Source: an uncultured Flavobacteriales bacterium (GTDB taxonomy: Bacteria; Bacteroidota; Bacteroidia; Palsa-965). From it: a stretch of DNA of 47,427 bases. The notes beneath the pieces were generated by a model. It did not search any database, was not told the DNA's origin, and worked only from the letters and a program-made list of their open reading frames with translations. Shown piece by piece: positions 27,300 to 38,410 of the stretch. Made by a program: the position numbers and the translations under genes. Each line of letters begins with the position of its first letter. The first letter of the stretch is position 1. The stretch lies in contig CAIQQJ010000014.1 in assembly GCA_903873905.1 (NCBI GenBank), positions 1 to 47,427 of the forward strand, in the 5' to 3' direction.

Positions 27300-27854
27300 T
27301 TATTTACCAGCTGATTTACCTGCTTTTCTGCGTAGTATCTCTCCAGTGTATTTGATACCTTTTCCTTTGTAAGGTTCAGGCTTTCTCAATGACCGAATTT
27401 TAGCAGAAACCAATCCAAGAAGTTCGTTATCCGAACACTCCATGATAATTTTTGGATTTTGTCCTTTTTCCGCGGTTGTTGTCAATTTTATTTCTGTCGG
27501 TAATTCAAAAACGATATTGTGTGAATAACCAAGTGTAAGTTCAAGTTGTTGTCCTTTCGCAAGAGCACGATAACCAACACCAACAAGTTCTTGCTCACTT
27601 TTATACCCAGCAGACACTCCAGTAATCATATTATTGATTAGCGAACGATACAAACCATGAAGTGCTTTATGGCGCTTCTGCTCTGTAGGACGTGAAAGCG
27701 TAACAATTCCCGCATCCACTTTCACAGTGATGGCAGGATCAATTGTGCGCTTAAGTTCACCTTTAGGGCCTTTCACTGTAACAATATTATTATTGCTGAC
27801 AGCTACTTCAACTCCATTAGGCAATGCGATCGGTAATTTTCCTATTCGTGACAT
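27300..27854 (-). CDS. rplF: 50S ribosomal protein L6
   Basis: The 184-residue protein consists of two related L6 folds. It begins MSRIGKLPIALPNGVEVAV, has VTVKGPKGELKRTIDPAI and, in the second half, ELTLGYSHNIVFELPTEIKL. It ends RKPEPYKGKGIKYTGEILRRK-AGKSAGK. L6 binds the sarcin-ricin region near the factor-binding site. It follows rpsH by 22 nt. Confidence 0.97.
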   Translation of the reverse strand: MSRIGKLPIALPNGVEVAVSNNNIVTVKGPKGELKRTIDPAITVKVDAGIVTLSRPTEQKRHKALHGLYRSLINNMITGVSAGYKSEQELVGVGYRALAKGQQLELTLGYSHNIVFELPTEIKLTTTAEKGQNPKIIMECSDNELLGLVSAKIRSLRKPEPYKGKGIKYTGEILRRKAGKSAGK

Positions 27855-27876
27855 GATATTTGTTCTTCAGATGCGA

Positions 27877-28275
27877 TTAATAAACAAAACAAAGTACTTC
27901 TCCGCCTACATTCTCTTTGCGTGCTTCCTTGTCAGTCATTACTCCTTTTGACGTGGAAACAATTGCAACACCAAGTCCATTAAGGACACGAGGAATTCGA
28001 TCAACGCCAGCATATTTGCGAAGACCTGGTTTAGAAATACGCAACAAACCGCGAATGGCAGATTGTTTTGTAACTGGATGATATTTGAGAGCTATTTTGA
28101 TAACGCCTTGAGAATTGACAGCATCATCAAATTTGTAATTCAGGAGATATCCTTTTTCAAAGAGAATCTTTGTGATTTCTTTCTTCATGCGTGAGGAAGG
28201 AACTTCCACTACACGGTGATTTGCTTTGATAGCATTTCTGACGCGAGTCAGGTAATCGGAGATTGTATCAGTCAT
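27877..28275 (-). CDS. rpsH: 30S ribosomal protein S8
   Basis: The 132-residue protein begins [20 protein letters not shown], continues [21 protein letters not shown], and ends with [26 protein letters not shown]. The STSKG-T/M-D and GGE-LC-V-Y motifs contact 16S helix 21. In E. coli it represses the spc operon. It is preceded by an 82-nt spacer after rpsN, the longest gap inside the spc part. Confidence 0.97.
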   Translation of the reverse strand: MTDTISDYLTRVRNAIKANHRVVEVPSSRMKKEITKILFEKGYLLNYKFDDAVNSQGVIKIALKYHPVTKQSAIRGLLRISKPGLRKYAGVDRIPRVLNGLGVAIVSTSKGVMTDKEARKENVGGEVLCFVY

Positions 28276-28357
28276 TTTTAACTGTTTTATATTTTATCCC
28301 GCACGCAGGATAATTATACAAAACGCAATTCCTTGCGTATGTGTGCTGGGCGTGCTT

Positions 28358-28627
28358 TTACCAGCTTGATTTTGTTACTCCCGGGATTTTGCCATTAAGA
28401 GCCATTTCTCGGAACATGTTGCGACAAAGTCCGAACTGGCGATTATAACCGCGAGGACGACCTGTTAGTTTGCAACGATTGCGAAGGCGGACTTTTGACG
28501 AGTTGCGTGGCAACTCAGACAATTCCATCCATTTTCCTTCTTTCTTAAGCGTAGCGCGTTTTTCAGCATAGCGGTCAACTAATTTTTGACGCTTCACTTC
28601 ACGGGCTTTCATTGATTCTTTTGCCAT
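28358..28627 (-). CDS. rpsN: 30S ribosomal protein S14 (long, zinc-independent form)
   Basis: The 89-residue protein begins [20 protein letters not shown] and ends in [21 protein letters not shown] plus [20 protein letters not shown]. The length and the loss of the paired CxxC motifs mark the C- form. It binds the 3' major domain in the 30S head. The 57-nt gap upstream contains a TATCTTTG -7-like motif that could give an internal promoter. Confidence 0.96.
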   Translation of the reverse strand: MAKESMKAREVKRQKLVDRYAEKRATLKKEGKWMELSELPRNSSKVRLRNRCKLTGRPRGYNRQFGLCRNMFREMALNGKIPGVTKSSW

Positions 28628-28649
28628 GTTTTTTTCCCTAAACGGGGTG

Positions 28650-28657
28650 CAAAGATA
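28650..28657 (-). promoter_or_regulatory. possible internal -7 promoter element before rpsN
   Basis: TATCTTTG (TAnnTTTG) lies in the rplE-rpsN gap, 22 nt ahead of the rpsN ATG. No -33 TTG is visible, so this is tentative. Confidence 0.25.
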
Positions 28658-28684
28658 GTTATTTTTTACTAATCCTGATAATTA

Positions 28685-29242
28685 CTATTTTTTGAATGGT
28701 AATCCAAATTCAGATAGAAGTGCTTGCGCCTCTTCATCAGAACCTGTCGTGGTAACAAATGTGATATCCATTCCCATAATCTTATTAACCTTATCAATAT
28801 CGATTTCAGGGAAAATAATTTGTTCGGTGATTCCAAGTGTGTAATTTCCTCGACCATCAAATCCTTTTACATTGATTCCGCGGAAATCACGAATACGTGG
28901 CAAAGATGCCGCAATCAAACGATCAAGGAATTCGTACATTCTGTCACCGCGTAATGTTATTTTCACTCCAATTGCAACTCCTTTGCGAAGTTTGAAATTG
29001 GAAATATCCTTACGGGAGATAGTAGCAACAGGCTTTTGCCCTGTGATTGTTGCCATTTCTTTCAATGCGCCTTCAATCAGTTTTTTATCAGCAACAGCAT
29101 CGCCAACACCCTGATTGATACAGATTTTTTCCAATCTTGGAACCTGCATTGGGCTACTATAATTAAATTTCTTCTGCAATGCCGGAACAACTAGTTCGCG
29201 GTAATGCTTTTTCATTCGAGGTGCGTAAGTTGCAGTTGTCAT
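28685..29242 (-). CDS. rplE: 50S ribosomal protein L5
   Basis: The 185-residue protein has [62 protein letters not shown] and [22 protein letters not shown]5 binds 5S rRNA and touches P-site tRNA. It ends [12 protein letters not shown], as usual. It is 2 nt after rplX. Confidence 0.97.
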   Translation of the reverse strand: MTTATYAPRMKKHYRELVVPALQKKFNYSSPMQVPRLEKICINQGVGDAVADKKLIEGALKEMATITGQKPVATISRKDISNFKLRKGVAIGVKITLRGDRMYEFLDRLIAASLPRIRDFRGINVKGFDGRGNYTLGITEQIIFPEIDIDKVNKIMGMDITFVTTTGSDEEAQALLSEFGLPFKK

Positions 29243-29244
29243 GA

Positions 29245-29568
29245 TTATTTAATTGCCTCCTGAGATTTTTTGGAATAACGTTCAATTTTGCCTGTTTTTT
29301 CATTTAGGCGACGACCAACACGAGTTGGTTTTCCATCTGGCCCAACGAGCATAAGATTTGAAATATGAATTGTTGCTGGCATATCAACAATACCACCTTG
29401 GGGGTGTTTTGCACTTGGTTTGGTATGCTTTTTCACAGAAATTCCTTCCAATGTTGCACGACTCGAAGTCGTGTCAATTGATACCACTTTGCGACGTGTT
29501 TCCGAATCTTTGTGCGCTCCAGAAATTACCACAACGGTGTCGCCTTTTTTTATTTTGAACTTGCTCAT
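29245..29568 (-). CDS. rplX: 50S ribosomal protein L24
   Basis: The 107-residue protein has a KOW motif at the N-terminus ([21 protein letters not shown]) and [21 protein letters not shown], followed by [22 protein letters not shown]24 starts 50S assembly and lines the tunnel exit. It is 14 nt after rplN. Confidence 0.97.
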   Translation of the reverse strand: MSKFKIKKGDTVVVISGAHKDSETRRKVVSIDTTSSRATLEGISVKKHTKPSAKHPQGGIVDMPATIHISNLMLVGPDGKPTRVGRRLNEKTGKIERYSKKSQEAIK

Positions 29569-29582
29569 TTTGCAATGATATT

Positions 29583-29951
29583 TTAAAGCACTTCAGGTGC
29601 TAGTGAAATAATCTTTGTATAGTTTGTGTCGCGCAATTCACGAGCAACCGGTCCGAAAATTCGTGTGCCACGCAATTCGTCTTGTGCATTCAAAAGCACG
29701 CAAGCGTTATCGTCGAAACGAATATAGGATCCATCTGAACGACGAATTTCTTTTCGAGTACGAACAATTACAGCTTTTGAAACAGTTCCTTTTTTGGTAT
29801 TACCAGAAGGAAGTGCATTTTTTACTGTGACAACAATTTTGTCGCCGATAGAAGCGTAATGTTTTCTAGTACCACCAAGTACACGAATGACAAGTACTTC
29901 TTTTGCTCCACTATTGTCGGCTACTGATAGCCTGGATTCCTGTTGGATCAT
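29583..29951 (-). CDS. rplN: 50S ribosomal protein L14
   Basis: The 122-residue protein begins [20 protein letters not shown], then [20 protein letters not shown] and [21 protein letters not shown]. It ends [21 protein letters not shown]14 forms bridges with 16S rRNA and is the docking site of RsfS. It has exactly the common length. Confidence 0.98.
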   Translation of the reverse strand: MIQQESRLSVADNSGAKEVLVIRVLGGTRKHYASIGDKIVVTVKNALPSGNTKKGTVSKAVIVRTRKEIRRSDGSYIRFDDNACVLLNAQDELRGTRIFGPVARELRDTNYTKIISLAPEVL

Positions 29952-29983
29952 TGATCTATTTGTTAACTATTCTTCCTAAAAAA

Positions 29984-30250
29984 TTATTTTGCGCGTTCGA
30001 TAATTTCAACAAGACGCCAGCATTTGCTTTTGCTTAATGGACGTGTTTCCATGATACGCACAGTATCTCCTATGTTGCACTCATTTTTTTCGTCATGCGC
30101 CATGAAAGTTGAAGTCTTTTTCACGAATTTTCCATACTTCTCGTGCTTCACTTTACGCTCTACTGAAACCACGATGGATTTTGTCATCTTATTACTGATG
30201 ACAGTTCCTGTTTTTTCTTTGCGATCACTACGATCAATTTTCTGTTCCAT
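29984..30250 (-). CDS. rpsQ: 30S ribosomal protein S17
   Basis: The 88-residue OB-fold protein has [41 protein letters not shown] and [31 protein letters not shown]. It binds the 16S 5' domain. It is 26 nt downstream of rpmC. Confidence 0.97.
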   Translation of the reverse strand: MEQKIDRSDRKEKTGTVISNKMTKSIVVSVERKVKHEKYGKFVKKTSTFMAHDEKNECNIGDTVRIMETRPLSKSKCWRLVEIIERAK

Positions 30251-30276
30251 GTTTATTGTTGTTGTATTCCGACCAA

Positions 30277-30480
30277 TCAGTTTTTAGTACCAGCAATTTC
30301 GCGTTTACGTATTTCCGTATTCAAACGTGCAATAGTGCGACGTGAACCACGAATCTTAAGCGGATTTTCGATTGGAGATACTGTGTGGTTAAGTTCCAGT
30401 TTCACCAAAGTAGCTTTTTCTTCAGATAGTTTTTCCTGAATTTCGCTCAATGACATTTGGGTAATTTCTTTCTGTTTCAT
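30277..30480 (-). CDS. rpmC: 50S ribosomal protein L29
   Basis: The 67-residue helical hairpin begins [20 protein letters not shown] and continues [41 protein letters not shown] use ATG 30480; a GTG directly in front of it would add one residue. L29 lies at the tunnel exit next to L23. The gene is 20 nt after rplP. Confidence 0.96.
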   Translation of the reverse strand: MKQKEITQMSLSEIQEKLSEEKATLVKLELNHTVSPIENPLKIRGSRRTIARLNTEIRKREIAGTKN

Positions 30481-30500
30481 CACTGTTGTGAATTAATTTA

Positions 30501-30929
30501 TTATGCGTTTTCAGCTGAATAATCGTTACGTACAATAAACTTTGTAGCAATCGGAAGTTTTTGTGCAGCAAGACGTAGTGCTTCTTTTGCAGTAGCCATT
30601 GGTACACCTTCGGCTTCGAACAACACGGTTCCTGATTTTACGACAGCAACCCAATACTCAGGAGCTCCTTTTCCTTTTCCCATACGAACCTCTGCAGGTT
30701 TGTTGGTAATTGGCTTGTCAGGGAATACGCGAATCCAAACCTGGCCTTCACGCTTCAAGAAACGTGTCATTGCAACACGGGCTGCTTCAATTTGTTTGCC
30801 GGTCATCCAGCATTCTTCAATTGCTTTGATACCAAAAGATCCAAATGAAAGCTGAGTGCCGCGCGTAGCTTTACCCCGGATTTTCATCTTGTGCATCTTT
30901 CTGTACTTCGTTCTTTTCGGCTGTAACAT
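30501..30929 (-). CDS. rplP: 50S ribosomal protein L16
   Basis: The 142-residue protein begins [20 protein letters not shown], has [21 protein letters not shown], then [27 protein letters not shown] and [22 protein letters not shown]16 organises the A-site side of the peptidyl transferase centre. It has typical length and lies 43 nt after rpsC. Confidence 0.97.
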   Translation of the reverse strand: MLQPKRTKYRKMHKMKIRGKATRGTQLSFGSFGIKAIEECWMTGKQIEAARVAMTRFLKREGQVWIRVFPDKPITNKPAEVRMGKGKGAPEYWVAVVKSGTVLFEAEGVPMATAKEALRLAAQKLPIATKFIVRNDYSAENA

Positions 30930-30972
30930 GATTCTTTGTCGTTATAGCGGGATGATATTAATCGCCCTGTAA

Positions 30973-31737
30973 TTATTTACTCTCGTTAGATCCACCTTCT
31001 CGGCGGCTATTGTTATTATTTCGGCGTTGACGATTTCCACGTCCTCCACCTGCATTATTTGGTGTCTTTTTCTCGCGAACTGATGTTTGCGCATTTGGAG
31101 AAAGATCACGTTTGCCATACAATTCGCCTTTCATGATCCAAACTTTTATACCGATACGGCCATAAGAAGTGTGGGCTTCAGCAAGAGCATAATCGATATC
31201 AGCACGGAGCGTGTGTAACGGAACACGTCCTTCATGATAACCTTCAACTCGGGCAATCTCCGCTCCGGCAAGACGACCGGAACATTTTACTTTGATTCCT
31301 TCAGCTCCCATTCTCATGGTTGAAGCAATCGACATTTTCACTGCACGACGGAAAGAAATACGACCTTCGATTTGGCGAGCGATACTATCAGCAACAAGAC
31401 GTGCATCAAGTTCAGGACGCTTAATTTCGAAAATATTGATTTGAACTTCTTTCTTCGTAAGTTTTTTGATCTCTTCTTTCAACTTATCAACTTCCTTACC
31501 ACCTTTTCCGATAATAATACCCGGACGTGCAGTATGAATAGTAACAGTGATGAGTTTCATTGTACGCTCAATCACAATCTTTGAAATACTGCCTTTCGCA
31601 AGACGTGCTTTCAAGTAATTGCGGATCTTTTCATCTTCCACCAATTTGTCAGCATAATGTTTGCCGCCATACCAGTTGGATTCCCAACCTCGTATGATTC
31701 CCAGCCTGTTGCCGATCGGATTTGCTTTTTGTCCCAT
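30973..31737 (-). CDS. rpsC: 30S ribosomal protein S3
   Basis: The 254-residue protein has an N-terminal [20 protein letters not shown], a KH domain ([20 protein letters not shown], with the GxxG loop IGKGG) and the C-terminal [21 protein letters not shown] domain. S3 lines the mRNA entry channel. Its last ~35 residues are an Asn/Arg/Gly-rich low-complexity tail ([20 protein letters not shown]) longer than in E. coli. Confidence 0.97.
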   Translation of the reverse strand: MGQKANPIGNRLGIIRGWESNWYGGKHYADKLVEDEKIRNYLKARLAKGSISKIVIERTMKLITVTIHTARPGIIIGKGGKEVDKLKEEIKKLTKKEVQINIFEIKRPELDARLVADSIARQIEGRISFRRAVKMSIASTMRMGAEGIKVKCSGRLAGAEIARVEGYHEGRVPLHTLRADIDYALAEAHTSYGRIGIKVWIMKGELYGKRDLSPNAQTSVREKKTPNNAGGGRGNRQRRNNNNSRREGGSNESK

Positions 31738-31763
31738 TCTTGGTACTTATTTCGTTGTGATAA

Positions 31764-32162
31764 TTATGCGTTGGTAACTTGATCTATGATAAGCGTTACG
31801 TGATTTGAACGCTTGTGTATTCGGTGAGCGCGACCTTGCGGTGCAGGCGAAATTCTTTTCAACATAGCGCCACTGTCAACCATGATTGTTTTGATAAACA
31901 ATTCATCAGCCTGTGCGGTGCCACCTGATTTTTTTTCATAATTAGCAATTGCAGAACGAAGTAATTTCTCCAAGCGACCTGCTGCATCCTTTTCAGTAAA
32001 GCGAAGGATATTCAAGGCTTTGAAAACTTCTTTTCCACGAATGATATCTGCAACAAGGCGCATTTTGCGTGGCGATGTTGGGCAATTGCGAAGGCGTGCG
32101 ATGTAGGTGGTCTTCATCGCTTCTTTACGTTCGTTCGCTACAAGTTCTTTTCTGCGTGACAT
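31764..32162 (-). CDS. rplV: 50S ribosomal protein L22
   Basis: The 132-residue protein carries an N-terminal extension [20 protein letters not shown] before [21 protein letters not shown], as I recall for Bacteroidota L22, so the first ATG is kept. It ends in the tunnel-loop region [22 protein letters not shown]22 reaches the exit-tunnel constriction, where macrolides bind. It is 21 nt after rpsS. Confidence 0.96.
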   Translation of the reverse strand: MSRRKELVANERKEAMKTTYIARLRNCPTSPRKMRLVADIIRGKEVFKALNILRFTEKDAAGRLEKLLRSAIANYEKKSGGTAQADELFIKTIMVDSGAMLKRISPAPQGRAHRIHKRSNHVTLIIDQVTNA

Positions 32163-32183
32163 ATTTTCTTGTCGTTTGAATCT

Positions 32184-32471
32184 TTATTTTTTGGCTCCTG
32201 TAGCCTTGTCTTTATTTCCTGAGTGACCACGGAAAGTACGTGTTGGAGCAAATTCTCCTAAACGATGTCCAACCATGTTCTCTGTAACATAAACCGGAAT
32301 AAATTTATTTCCGTTGTGTACTGCGAAGGTGTGACCTACAAAATCAGGAGTGATCATTGATCGTCGTGACCATGTTTTGATAGCTGCTTTTTTGCCGCCA
32401 GCATTCATGTTAACGATTTTCTTCTCCAATGATGGTTCCACGAAGGGACCTTTTTTCAGCGAACGTGCCAT
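32184..32471 (-). CDS. rpsS: 30S ribosomal protein S19
   Basis: The 95-residue protein begins [19 protein letters not shown] and has [42 protein letters not shown] and [17 protein letters not shown]19 pairs with S13 in the head near the A site. It is 13 nt after rplB. Confidence 0.97.
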   Translation of the reverse strand: MARSLKKGPFVEPSLEKKIVNMNAGGKKAAIKTWSRRSMITPDFVGHTFAVHNGNKFIPVYVTENMVGHRLGEFAPTRTFRGHSGNKDKATGAKK

Positions 32472-32484
32472 TTTCTTTTTTTAA

Positions 32485-33309
32485 TTATTTTTTGCGACGC
32501 TCAATGATATACTTGCTCGAAGCTTTTTTCAGTGAACGGGTTTTTAGTCCTTTAGATTTCTTACCAGAACGAGAACGTGGATGTCCACCAGATGCACGAC
32601 CTTCTCCTCCACCCATAGGGTGATCGACAGGATTCATAGCAACAGGACGAGTACGAGGACGACGACCTAGCCAACGGTTACGGCCTGCCTTTCCATCACT
32701 CTGCAAATTATGATCAGAGTTAGAAACTGTTCCGATTGTAGCAAGACATGTAACGAGTACCATACGTGTTTCACCAGAAGGAAGGCGAAGTGTTGCAAAA
32801 CGACCTTCACGTGCACTTAGCTGTGCAAATGACCCTGCACTTCGTGAAATTTTTGCTCCTTGTCCTGGACGTAATTCAATGTTATGAATAATTGTTCCTA
32901 AAGGAATATCAGCGAGGAAAAGTGCATTACCAACTTCAGGTATTGCTTTTTTACCAGACATAATTTTCATGCCTACTTTAAGTCCATTTGGAGCAATGAT
33001 GTATCTTTTTTCTCCATCGGTATAAACCAAAAGAGCAATACGTGCTGTACGATTAGGATCGTATTCAATTGTTTTTACAATTGCAGGAACATCATGTTTG
33101 TCGCGCTTAAAATCAACAATACGATACATACGTTTATGACCACCGCCAATGTAACGCATCGTCATCTTTCCTGAATTGTTACGACCACCCGATTTTGAAA
33201 TCGGAGCCAATAAACTCTTCTCAGGAGTTGAAGTGGTAATGTCACCATTGGTAACATTGGTCCTGTGTCTTTGTCCGGGCGTTAGCGGACGGAATTTCTT
33301 AAGTGCCAT
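32485..33309 (-). CDS. rplB: 50S ribosomal protein L2
   Basis: The 274-residue protein has an OB fold and an SH3-like domain. It begins [19 protein letters not shown], contains [21 protein letters not shown] and [21 protein letters not shown], and near the C-terminus [21 protein letters not shown]. That loop contacts the peptidyl transferase centre. The histidine of NPVDH is present; the following His of E. coli is Met. It is 24 nt after rplW. Confidence 0.98.
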   Translation of the reverse strand: MALKKFRPLTPGQRHRTNVTNGDITTSTPEKSLLAPISKSGGRNNSGKMTMRYIGGGHKRMYRIVDFKRDKHDVPAIVKTIEYDPNRTARIALLVYTDGEKRYIIAPNGLKVGMKIMSGKKAIPEVGNALFLADIPLGTIIHNIELRPGQGAKISRSAGSFAQLSAREGRFATLRLPSGETRMVLVTCLATIGTVSNSDHNLQSDGKAGRNRWLGRRPRTRPVAMNPVDHPMGGGEGRASGGHPRSRSGKKSKGLKTRSLKKASSKYIIERRKK

Positions 33310-33333
33310 TTCTCTCTATAGGTTTATTAATTA

Positions 33334-33624
33334 TCAGAGATTGCTGTAAAAATCAATCAGGTCGCCCTGTTTGAGTGTCACGACAGCTTTTTTGTGACGA
33401 TTCGCGATTCCCACTTGCATTCCTGCACGTGTGTAACGCATTCGAACTTTACCGATGTAGTTCATCGTGTTTACTGAAGCGACTGTAACGCCATACATTT
33501 TTTCAACTGCAGTTTTGATCTGAAGTTTGTTGGCACTAGAATCGACGACAAAACCATAGCGAGGAGTTTTCTCAACGCCAGATGTCATTTTTTCGGTAAT
33601 TATCGGTTTAATTAAAACGTTCAT
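33334..33624 (-). CDS. rplW: 50S ribosomal protein L23
   Basis: The 96-residue protein has VLIKPIITEKMTSGVEKTPRY, GFVVDSSANKLQIKTAVEKMY and the extended loop VNTMNYIGKVRMRYTRAGMQV. L23 is the docking site for trigger factor and SRP at the tunnel exit. The start codon follows the rplD stop by only 3 nt. Confidence 0.96.
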   Translation of the reverse strand: MNVLIKPIITEKMTSGVEKTPRYGFVVDSSANKLQIKTAVEKMYGVTVASVNTMNYIGKVRMRYTRAGMQVGIANRHKKAVVTLKQGDLIDFYSNL

Positions 33625-33627
33625 GGC

Positions 33628-34257
33628 CTAATTCTTAAGCAGGTTTTCAATAGTTGCAACTGAACTTTCAGCAAGAAGGATATTACCTGCATGAAGTATG
33701 TCGTAGGTTGTCAATTCGGATACTGTAACAACTTTCGCACGAGTTAAATTACGGGAAGACAAATAAACGTTCTTGTTGATATCACCAAGAATCAAAAGTG
33801 TTTTTTTGTCCGCAACTTTAAGATTGTTGAGAATAGTTGTGTACTGACTTGTTTTAGGAGTTTCAAAATTGAAATCTTCCAAAACGATGATATTATTTTC
33901 TTTTGCTTTATAAGAAAGTGCAGACTTGCGAGCAAGTGCTTTCACTTTTTTATTCAGTTTCATATCATAGTCACGTGGTTTTGGACCAAATACTGTTCCA
34001 CCACCGCGGAATAAAGGAGATTTCATGCTACCTGCACGTGCTCCGCCTGTACCTTTTTGGCGTTTCAACTTTTTGGTAGTACGGTGAATCTCCGCACGTT
34101 CTTTTGACTTGCTTGTACCCTGGCGCTGAGCGGCAAGATATTGCTTAACATCAAGATAAATTGCATGATCATTCGGCTCGATACCGAAAACTGAATCATT
34201 TAGCATTACCTTTTTTGATGTTGCTTTTCCGTCTGTATTATATACTGCGAGTTCCAT
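33628..34257 (-). CDS. rplD: 50S ribosomal protein L4
   Basis: The 209-residue protein has the long basic loop [21 protein letters not shown] and [20 protein letters not shown], which reaches into the exit tunnel. The globular domain ends IENLLKN. In E. coli L4 autoregulates the S10 operon; no such leader structure is evident here. It is 1 nt after rplC. Confidence 0.97.
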   Translation of the reverse strand: MELAVYNTDGKATSKKVMLNDSVFGIEPNDHAIYLDVKQYLAAQRQGTSKSKERAEIHRTTKKLKRQKGTGGARAGSMKSPLFRGGGTVFGPKPRDYDMKLNKKVKALARKSALSYKAKENNIIVLEDFNFETPKTSQYTTILNNLKVADKKTLLILGDINKNVYLSSRNLTRAKVVTVSELTTYDILHAGNILLAESSVATIENLLKN

Positions 34258-34258
34258 T

Positions 34259-34876
34259 TTATTTGCGGATCAGGACGTAAGAACCTTTTGCACCTGCGAT
34301 AGAACCTTTGATAATCAAAAGGTTTTTTTCCGGCATCACTTTAAGGATCGTTAAATTTTGAGATTTTACATTGTTGCCACCTGTACGTCCAGCCATTCTC
34401 ATACCTGGTACAACACGTGAAGCATAAGATGAGTTTCCTAATGAACCAGGAGCGCGATCACGATCATGCTGACCGTGTGTTTGTCCACCGACACCACTGA
34501 ATCCATGACGTTTTACAACGCCCTGAAAACCTTTTCCTTTAGAGACTCCGCTTACATCAACCAAGTCTCCTTCAGAGAAAAGCTCAACTGTAATAACGTC
34601 ACCTGCATTTTTTTCTCCATCAAAACCATCGAATTCCACAAGCTTTCTTTTCGGCGTAGTATTCGCCTTTTTGAAATGTCCTTGCATTGATTTTGTTGTG
34701 TGTTTTTCCTTTTTCTCGTCAAAGGCGAGTTGGAGGGATTCGTATCCATCCTTCTCTTTGGTTTTTACTTGTGTGACAACACAAGGACCAGCTTCCACAA
34801 CTGTGCATGGTACATACTTACCATTGGCACCAAAGATGCTAGTCATTCCTATTTTTTTACCAATTAAACCTGACAT
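34259..34876 (-). CDS. rplC: 50S ribosomal protein L3
   Basis: The 205-residue protein begins [20 protein letters not shown] and has [42 protein letters not shown] and [21 protein letters not shown]. The tip of its extension approaches the peptidyl transferase centre. It is 46 nt after rpsJ. Confidence 0.98.
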   Translation of the reverse strand: MSGLIGKKIGMTSIFGANGKYVPCTVVEAGPCVVTQVKTKEKDGYESLQLAFDEKKEKHTTKSMQGHFKKANTTPKRKLVEFDGFDGEKNAGDVITVELFSEGDLVDVSGVSKGKGFQGVVKRHGFSGVGGQTHGQHDRDRAPGSLGNSSYASRVVPGMRMAGRTGGNNVKSQNLTILKVMPEKNLLIIKGSIAGAKGSYVLIRK

Positions 34877-34922
34877 TGTATTTATTATGAATTGTTGTTT
34901 ACGCTTTTAGTATTAATTCCGA

Positions 34923-35231
34923 CTATGGAACTTTGATTTCTACTTCCACTCCACTTGGCAATTCGAGTTTCATCAAGGCATCAACAGTTTTAGATGTTGA
35001 ACTGTAGATATCAAGCAAACGCTTGTAGCTGCAAAGTTGGAATTGCTCACGAGCTTTTTTGTTAACGTGAGGGGAACGCAGAACTGTGAAAATCCTTTTG
35101 TGCGTTGGCAATGGAATTGGTCCACTCACAACAGCACCAGTACTCTTTACTGTTTTTACAATTTTTTCAGCCGACTTGTCAACTAAGTTGTAGTCGTATG
35201 ATTTCAATTTGATGCGAATTTTCTGGCTCAT
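34923..35231 (-). CDS. rpsJ: 30S ribosomal protein S10
   Basis: The 102-residue protein has [42 protein letters not shown] and [22 protein letters not shown]10 also serves in transcription antitermination with NusB. It follows fusA directly (21 nt), with no tuf gene between them. Confidence 0.98.
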   Translation of the reverse strand: MSQKIRIKLKSYDYNLVDKSAEKIVKTVKSTGAVVSGPIPLPTHKRIFTVLRSPHVNKKAREQFQLCSYKRLLDIYSSTSKTVDALMKLELPSGVEVEIKVP

Positions 35232-35252
35232 TATTTTTTATTTAAAAGAACG

Positions 35253-37376
35253 TTATGCTTTTTGTGTTTTCTTACCATTTGCTTTTGCTATTACTTCTTC
35301 AGAAGTGCTTTTTGGAGCTTCAGCATAATGTGAAAATTCCATTGTAGAAGAAGCGCGACCAGAAGTAATCGTACGCAATTGCGTTACGTAACCAAACATT
35401 TCAGAAAGAGGGACTTTTGCTTTTACCACTTGTATACCTGCTCTTGAATCCATTCCTTCAATTTGTCCGCGACGTTTATTCAAGTCACCAACAACATCTC
35501 CCATATTTTGTTCCGGTGTAAGTACTTCTACTTTCATGATCGGTTCAAGAAGAACAGGTTTTGCTTTTGGCAAAGCTTCGCGATAAGCTGATTTTGCACA
35601 AATTTCAAAAGACAATGCATCAGAGTCAACATCGTGGTAAGATCCATCAGAAAGAAGAATCTTCATGGTTTGAACAGGATAACCTGCAAGCACACCATTT
35701 ACCATTGATGCACGGAATCCTTTTTCAATTGCAGGAATGAATTCGCGAGGAATATTTCCACCGCTGATTTCATTGATGAATTGAAGTCCTCCATTTTTTG
35801 CATCAGGAACGAAGTCAGCATCAACAGGCGATACTGTGAATTTAATATCAGCGAACTTACCACGACCACCGGTTTGTTTTTTGTAAACTTCACGGTGAGT
35901 AACAGTTCCAGTGAAAGCTTCCTTGAAGTTAACCTGAGGCGCACCTTGATTTACTTCAACTTTGAATTCACGACGAAGACGATCAACGATGATTTCCAAG
36001 TGAAGCTCACCCATTCCACTGATAATGGTCTGTGCGTTTTCTTCATCAGTACGAACTCGGAATGTAGGATCTTCCTCAGCAAGCTTTGAAAGAGCAATAC
36101 CCAATTTATCTAAGTCAACTTGTGTTTTTGGTTCAACCGCAATTCCGATAACAGGCTCTGGGAAGTTCATCGCCTCAAGAACGATTGGATGATCTTCAGC
36201 GCAAAGTGTATCGCCGGTCTTTATGTCTTTGAATCCAACTGCTGCTCCAATATCTCCAGCTTCAATAAATGGAATCTGGTTTTGTTTATTAGCGTGCATT
36301 TGGAAAATACGAGAAATACGTTCTTTGTTTCCAGAACGAGTGTTCAGGACATAAGAACCTGAATCAAGTCGGCCTGCGTAAACTCGGAAATATGCAAGAC
36401 GTCCAACGAAAGGATCAGTTGCAATTTTGAAAGCTAAAGCGGTAAATGGCTCATTAACATCCGGCTTACGGGAAATTTCTTCTCCTGTATCAGGATCAGT
36501 ACCCATTGTAGCCTTTTTGTCCATTGGTGAAGGCATCAGCTCCATTACGTAATCGAGCATTGTCTGTACACCTTTATTTTTGAAAGCTGAACCGCAAACC
36601 ATTGGAACAATTTTGTTCGCAATACATGCTTTACGAAGAGCTGTAAGAATTTCCTGTTCAGAAATAGAATTTGGATCGTCGAAGAATTTCTCCATCAACT
36701 TATCGTCAAATTCAGAAACTGATTCTAATAATTTTTCACGCCATTCAGCAACATCCGCAAGCATGTCTTCAGGAATAGGAACTTCTGTGAAAGTCATTCC
36801 TTGATCCGCTTCATTCCAAACAATTCCACGGTTGTTAATTAAATCAACAACACCTTTGAAATTTTCTTCCCCACCAATTGGCAACTGAAGTGGAACAGGA
36901 TTACCACCGAGAACTTCTTTTACTTGTTTTACAACATTAAGGAAGTCGGCACCTGCACGGTCCATCTTATTGACGAAACCAATACGGGTTACATTATAAT
37001 TATCGGCAAGACGCCAGTTAGTTTCAGATTGAGGCTCAACACCATCAACTGAAGAGAAAAGAAAAACCAATCCGTCCAATACACGAAGAGAACGATTTAC
37101 TTCAACAGTAAAATCTACGTGACCAGGAGTGTCAATGATATTGACTTTGTAATTATTGTTACGGTATTTCCAAAAGCAAGTTGTAGCAGCAGAAGTGATG
37201 GTTATTCCACGCTCTTGCTCCTGCACCATCCAATCCATTGTAGCAGCACCATCGTGAACTTCACCAATTTTGTGATTCACTCCGGCATAATAAAGTACAC
37301 GCTCGGTGCAGGTTGTTTTTCCCGCATCGATGTGGGCAGCTATCCCAATGTTCCTCGTATATGCTAAATCGCTCAT
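35253..37376 (-). CDS. fusA: elongation factor G
   Basis: The 707-residue GTPase drives ribosomal translocation. The G domain shows AHIDAGKTT (G1, 14-22), [11 protein letters not shown] (switch I), DTPGHVDF (82-89) and [10 protein letters not shown] (136-145). Domains II-V follow, including [21 protein letters not shown] and the domain IV tip region [21 protein letters not shown]. The chain ends [27 protein letters not shown]. Length and motifs are those of canonical EF-G. Confidence 0.98.
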   Translation of the reverse strand: MSDLAYTRNIGIAAHIDAGKTTCTERVLYYAGVNHKIGEVHDGAATMDWMVQEQERGITITSAATTCFWKYRNNNYKVNIIDTPGHVDFTVEVNRSLRVLDGLVFLFSSVDGVEPQSETNWRLADNYNVTRIGFVNKMDRAGADFLNVVKQVKEVLGGNPVPLQLPIGGEENFKGVVDLINNRGIVWNEADQGMTFTEVPIPEDMLADVAEWREKLLESVSEFDDKLMEKFFDDPNSISEQEILTALRKACIANKIVPMVCGSAFKNKGVQTMLDYVMELMPSPMDKKATMGTDPDTGEEISRKPDVNEPFTALAFKIATDPFVGRLAYFRVYAGRLDSGSYVLNTRSGNKERISRIFQMHANKQNQIPFIEAGDIGAAVGFKDIKTGDTLCAEDHPIVLEAMNFPEPVIGIAVEPKTQVDLDKLGIALSKLAEEDPTFRVRTDEENAQTIISGMGELHLEIIVDRLRREFKVEVNQGAPQVNFKEAFTGTVTHREVYKKQTGGRGKFADIKFTVSPVDADFVPDAKNGGLQFINEISGGNIPREFIPAIEKGFRASMVNGVLAGYPVQTMKILLSDGSYHDVDSDALSFEICAKSAYREALPKAKPVLLEPIMKVEVLTPEQNMGDVVGDLNKRRGQIEGMDSRAGIQVVKAKVPLSEMFGYVTQLRTITSGRASSTMEFSHYAEAPKSTSEEVIAKANGKKTQKA

Positions 37377-37402
37377 ATTCTTTTTTCCCTACAATGGATT
37401 AA

Positions 37403-37870
37403 TTACAGACGGAAATGCGCATAAGCTTTGTTCGCTTCTGCCATTCTGTGAGTATCTTCTTTCTTTTTAAATGCAGCACCTTCTTCTTTTGCAGCAGCCA
37501 CGATCTCAGCAGCCAAACGAGCGGCCATTGATTTCTCATTGCGTACACGAGAATAGCTGATTAGCCATTTCATGCCAAGTGCTGTACGACGCTCAGGACG
37601 AATTTCCTGTGGAATCTGGAATGTAGCTCCACCTACTCGGCGGCTACGGACTTCAACGTTTGGTGTTACGTTAATAAGTGCCTTTTTCCAAGTTTCCAAT
37701 CCGTCAGCATCTGCTTTCTTTTGTACGATTTCAATAGCATCGTAGAAAAGAATATACGCTGTAGATTTTTTGCCTTGGTACATCAGGCTGTTTACGAAAC
37801 GTGTGACCAAGATGTCCGAAAATTTCGGATCTGGAAGAAGTGGTCGTTTTTTTGCTCTAGCTTTTCTCAT
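37403..37870 (-). CDS. rpsG: 30S ribosomal protein S7
   Basis: The 155-residue protein begins [20 protein letters not shown] and has [42 protein letters not shown] and [21 protein letters not shown]7 nucleates the 30S head and is the str-operon repressor in E. coli. It lies 26 nt ahead of fusA. Confidence 0.98.
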   Translation of the reverse strand: MRKARAKKRPLLPDPKFSDILVTRFVNSLMYQGKKSTAYILFYDAIEIVQKKADADGLETWKKALINVTPNVEVRSRRVGGATFQIPQEIRPERRTALGMKWLISYSRVRNEKSMAARLAAEIVAAAKEEGAAFKKKEDTHRMAEANKAYAHFRL

Positions 37871-37902
37871 TTGATTGAGAGGTAATCAGTTTATAAATGA
37901 AA

Positions 37903-38307
37903 TTATTTTTTCGGAGCGGCTTTTCCAGCAGCACCAGCTTTTGCTCTTTTGGTTCCGTATTTTGAACGGCGTTGGTTGCGACCTTCTACACCTGCGGTAT
38001 CGAGTGCGCCACGAACAATATGATAACGTACTCCAGGAAGATCCTTTACACGTCCACCACGAACAAGAACAATTGAGTGCTCTTGCAAGTTGTGTCCTTC
38101 ACCTGGGATGTAGGCAATTACTTCAAGTTTGTTTGTCAAACGTACTTTAGCCACTTTGCGAAGTGCAGAATTCGGCTTCTTCGGTGTCGTTGTGTACACA
38201 CGGGTGCAGATACCACGCTTTTGCGGGCAGCTGTCCAAACCTGCAGACTTACTCTTGTTGAGCGTCTTGGTCCGGCCTTTACGTACGAGTTGATTAATCG
38301 TTGGCAT
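37903..38307 (-). CDS. rpsL: 30S ribosomal protein S12
   Basis: The 134-residue decoding-centre protein has [21 protein letters not shown] and [21 protein letters not shown]. Lys43 and Lys88, the classic streptomycin-resistance positions, are both wild type, and Asp89 (the methylthiolation site) is present. The tail [15 protein letters not shown] is slightly extended. It is the first gene of the superoperon, with a promoter about 75 nt upstream. Confidence 0.98.
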   Translation of the reverse strand: MPTINQLVRKGRTKTLNKSKSAGLDSCPQKRGICTRVYTTTPKKPNSALRKVAKVRLTNKLEVIAYIPGEGHNLQEHSIVLVRGGRVKDLPGVRYHIVRGALDTAGVEGRNQRRSKYGTKRAKAGAAGKAAPKK

Positions 38308-38381
38308 GAGAACTTTACAGTTTGTTGATAATCAGTAGTTTTTGCTAAAAGTATATACCCCTATCCTGTTTTTGGGGAGGG

Positions 38382-38410
38382 CAAAGGTAAGAATTCTTCT
38401 TTATAAACAA
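38382..38410 (-). promoter_or_regulatory. promoter of the ribosomal superoperon
   Basis: On the minus strand TTG (38410-38408) and TACCTTTG (38389-38382) are separated by 18 nt, fitting the Bacteroidota -33/-7 pattern. It predicts a leader of about 70 nt before rpsL. Confidence 0.6.
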
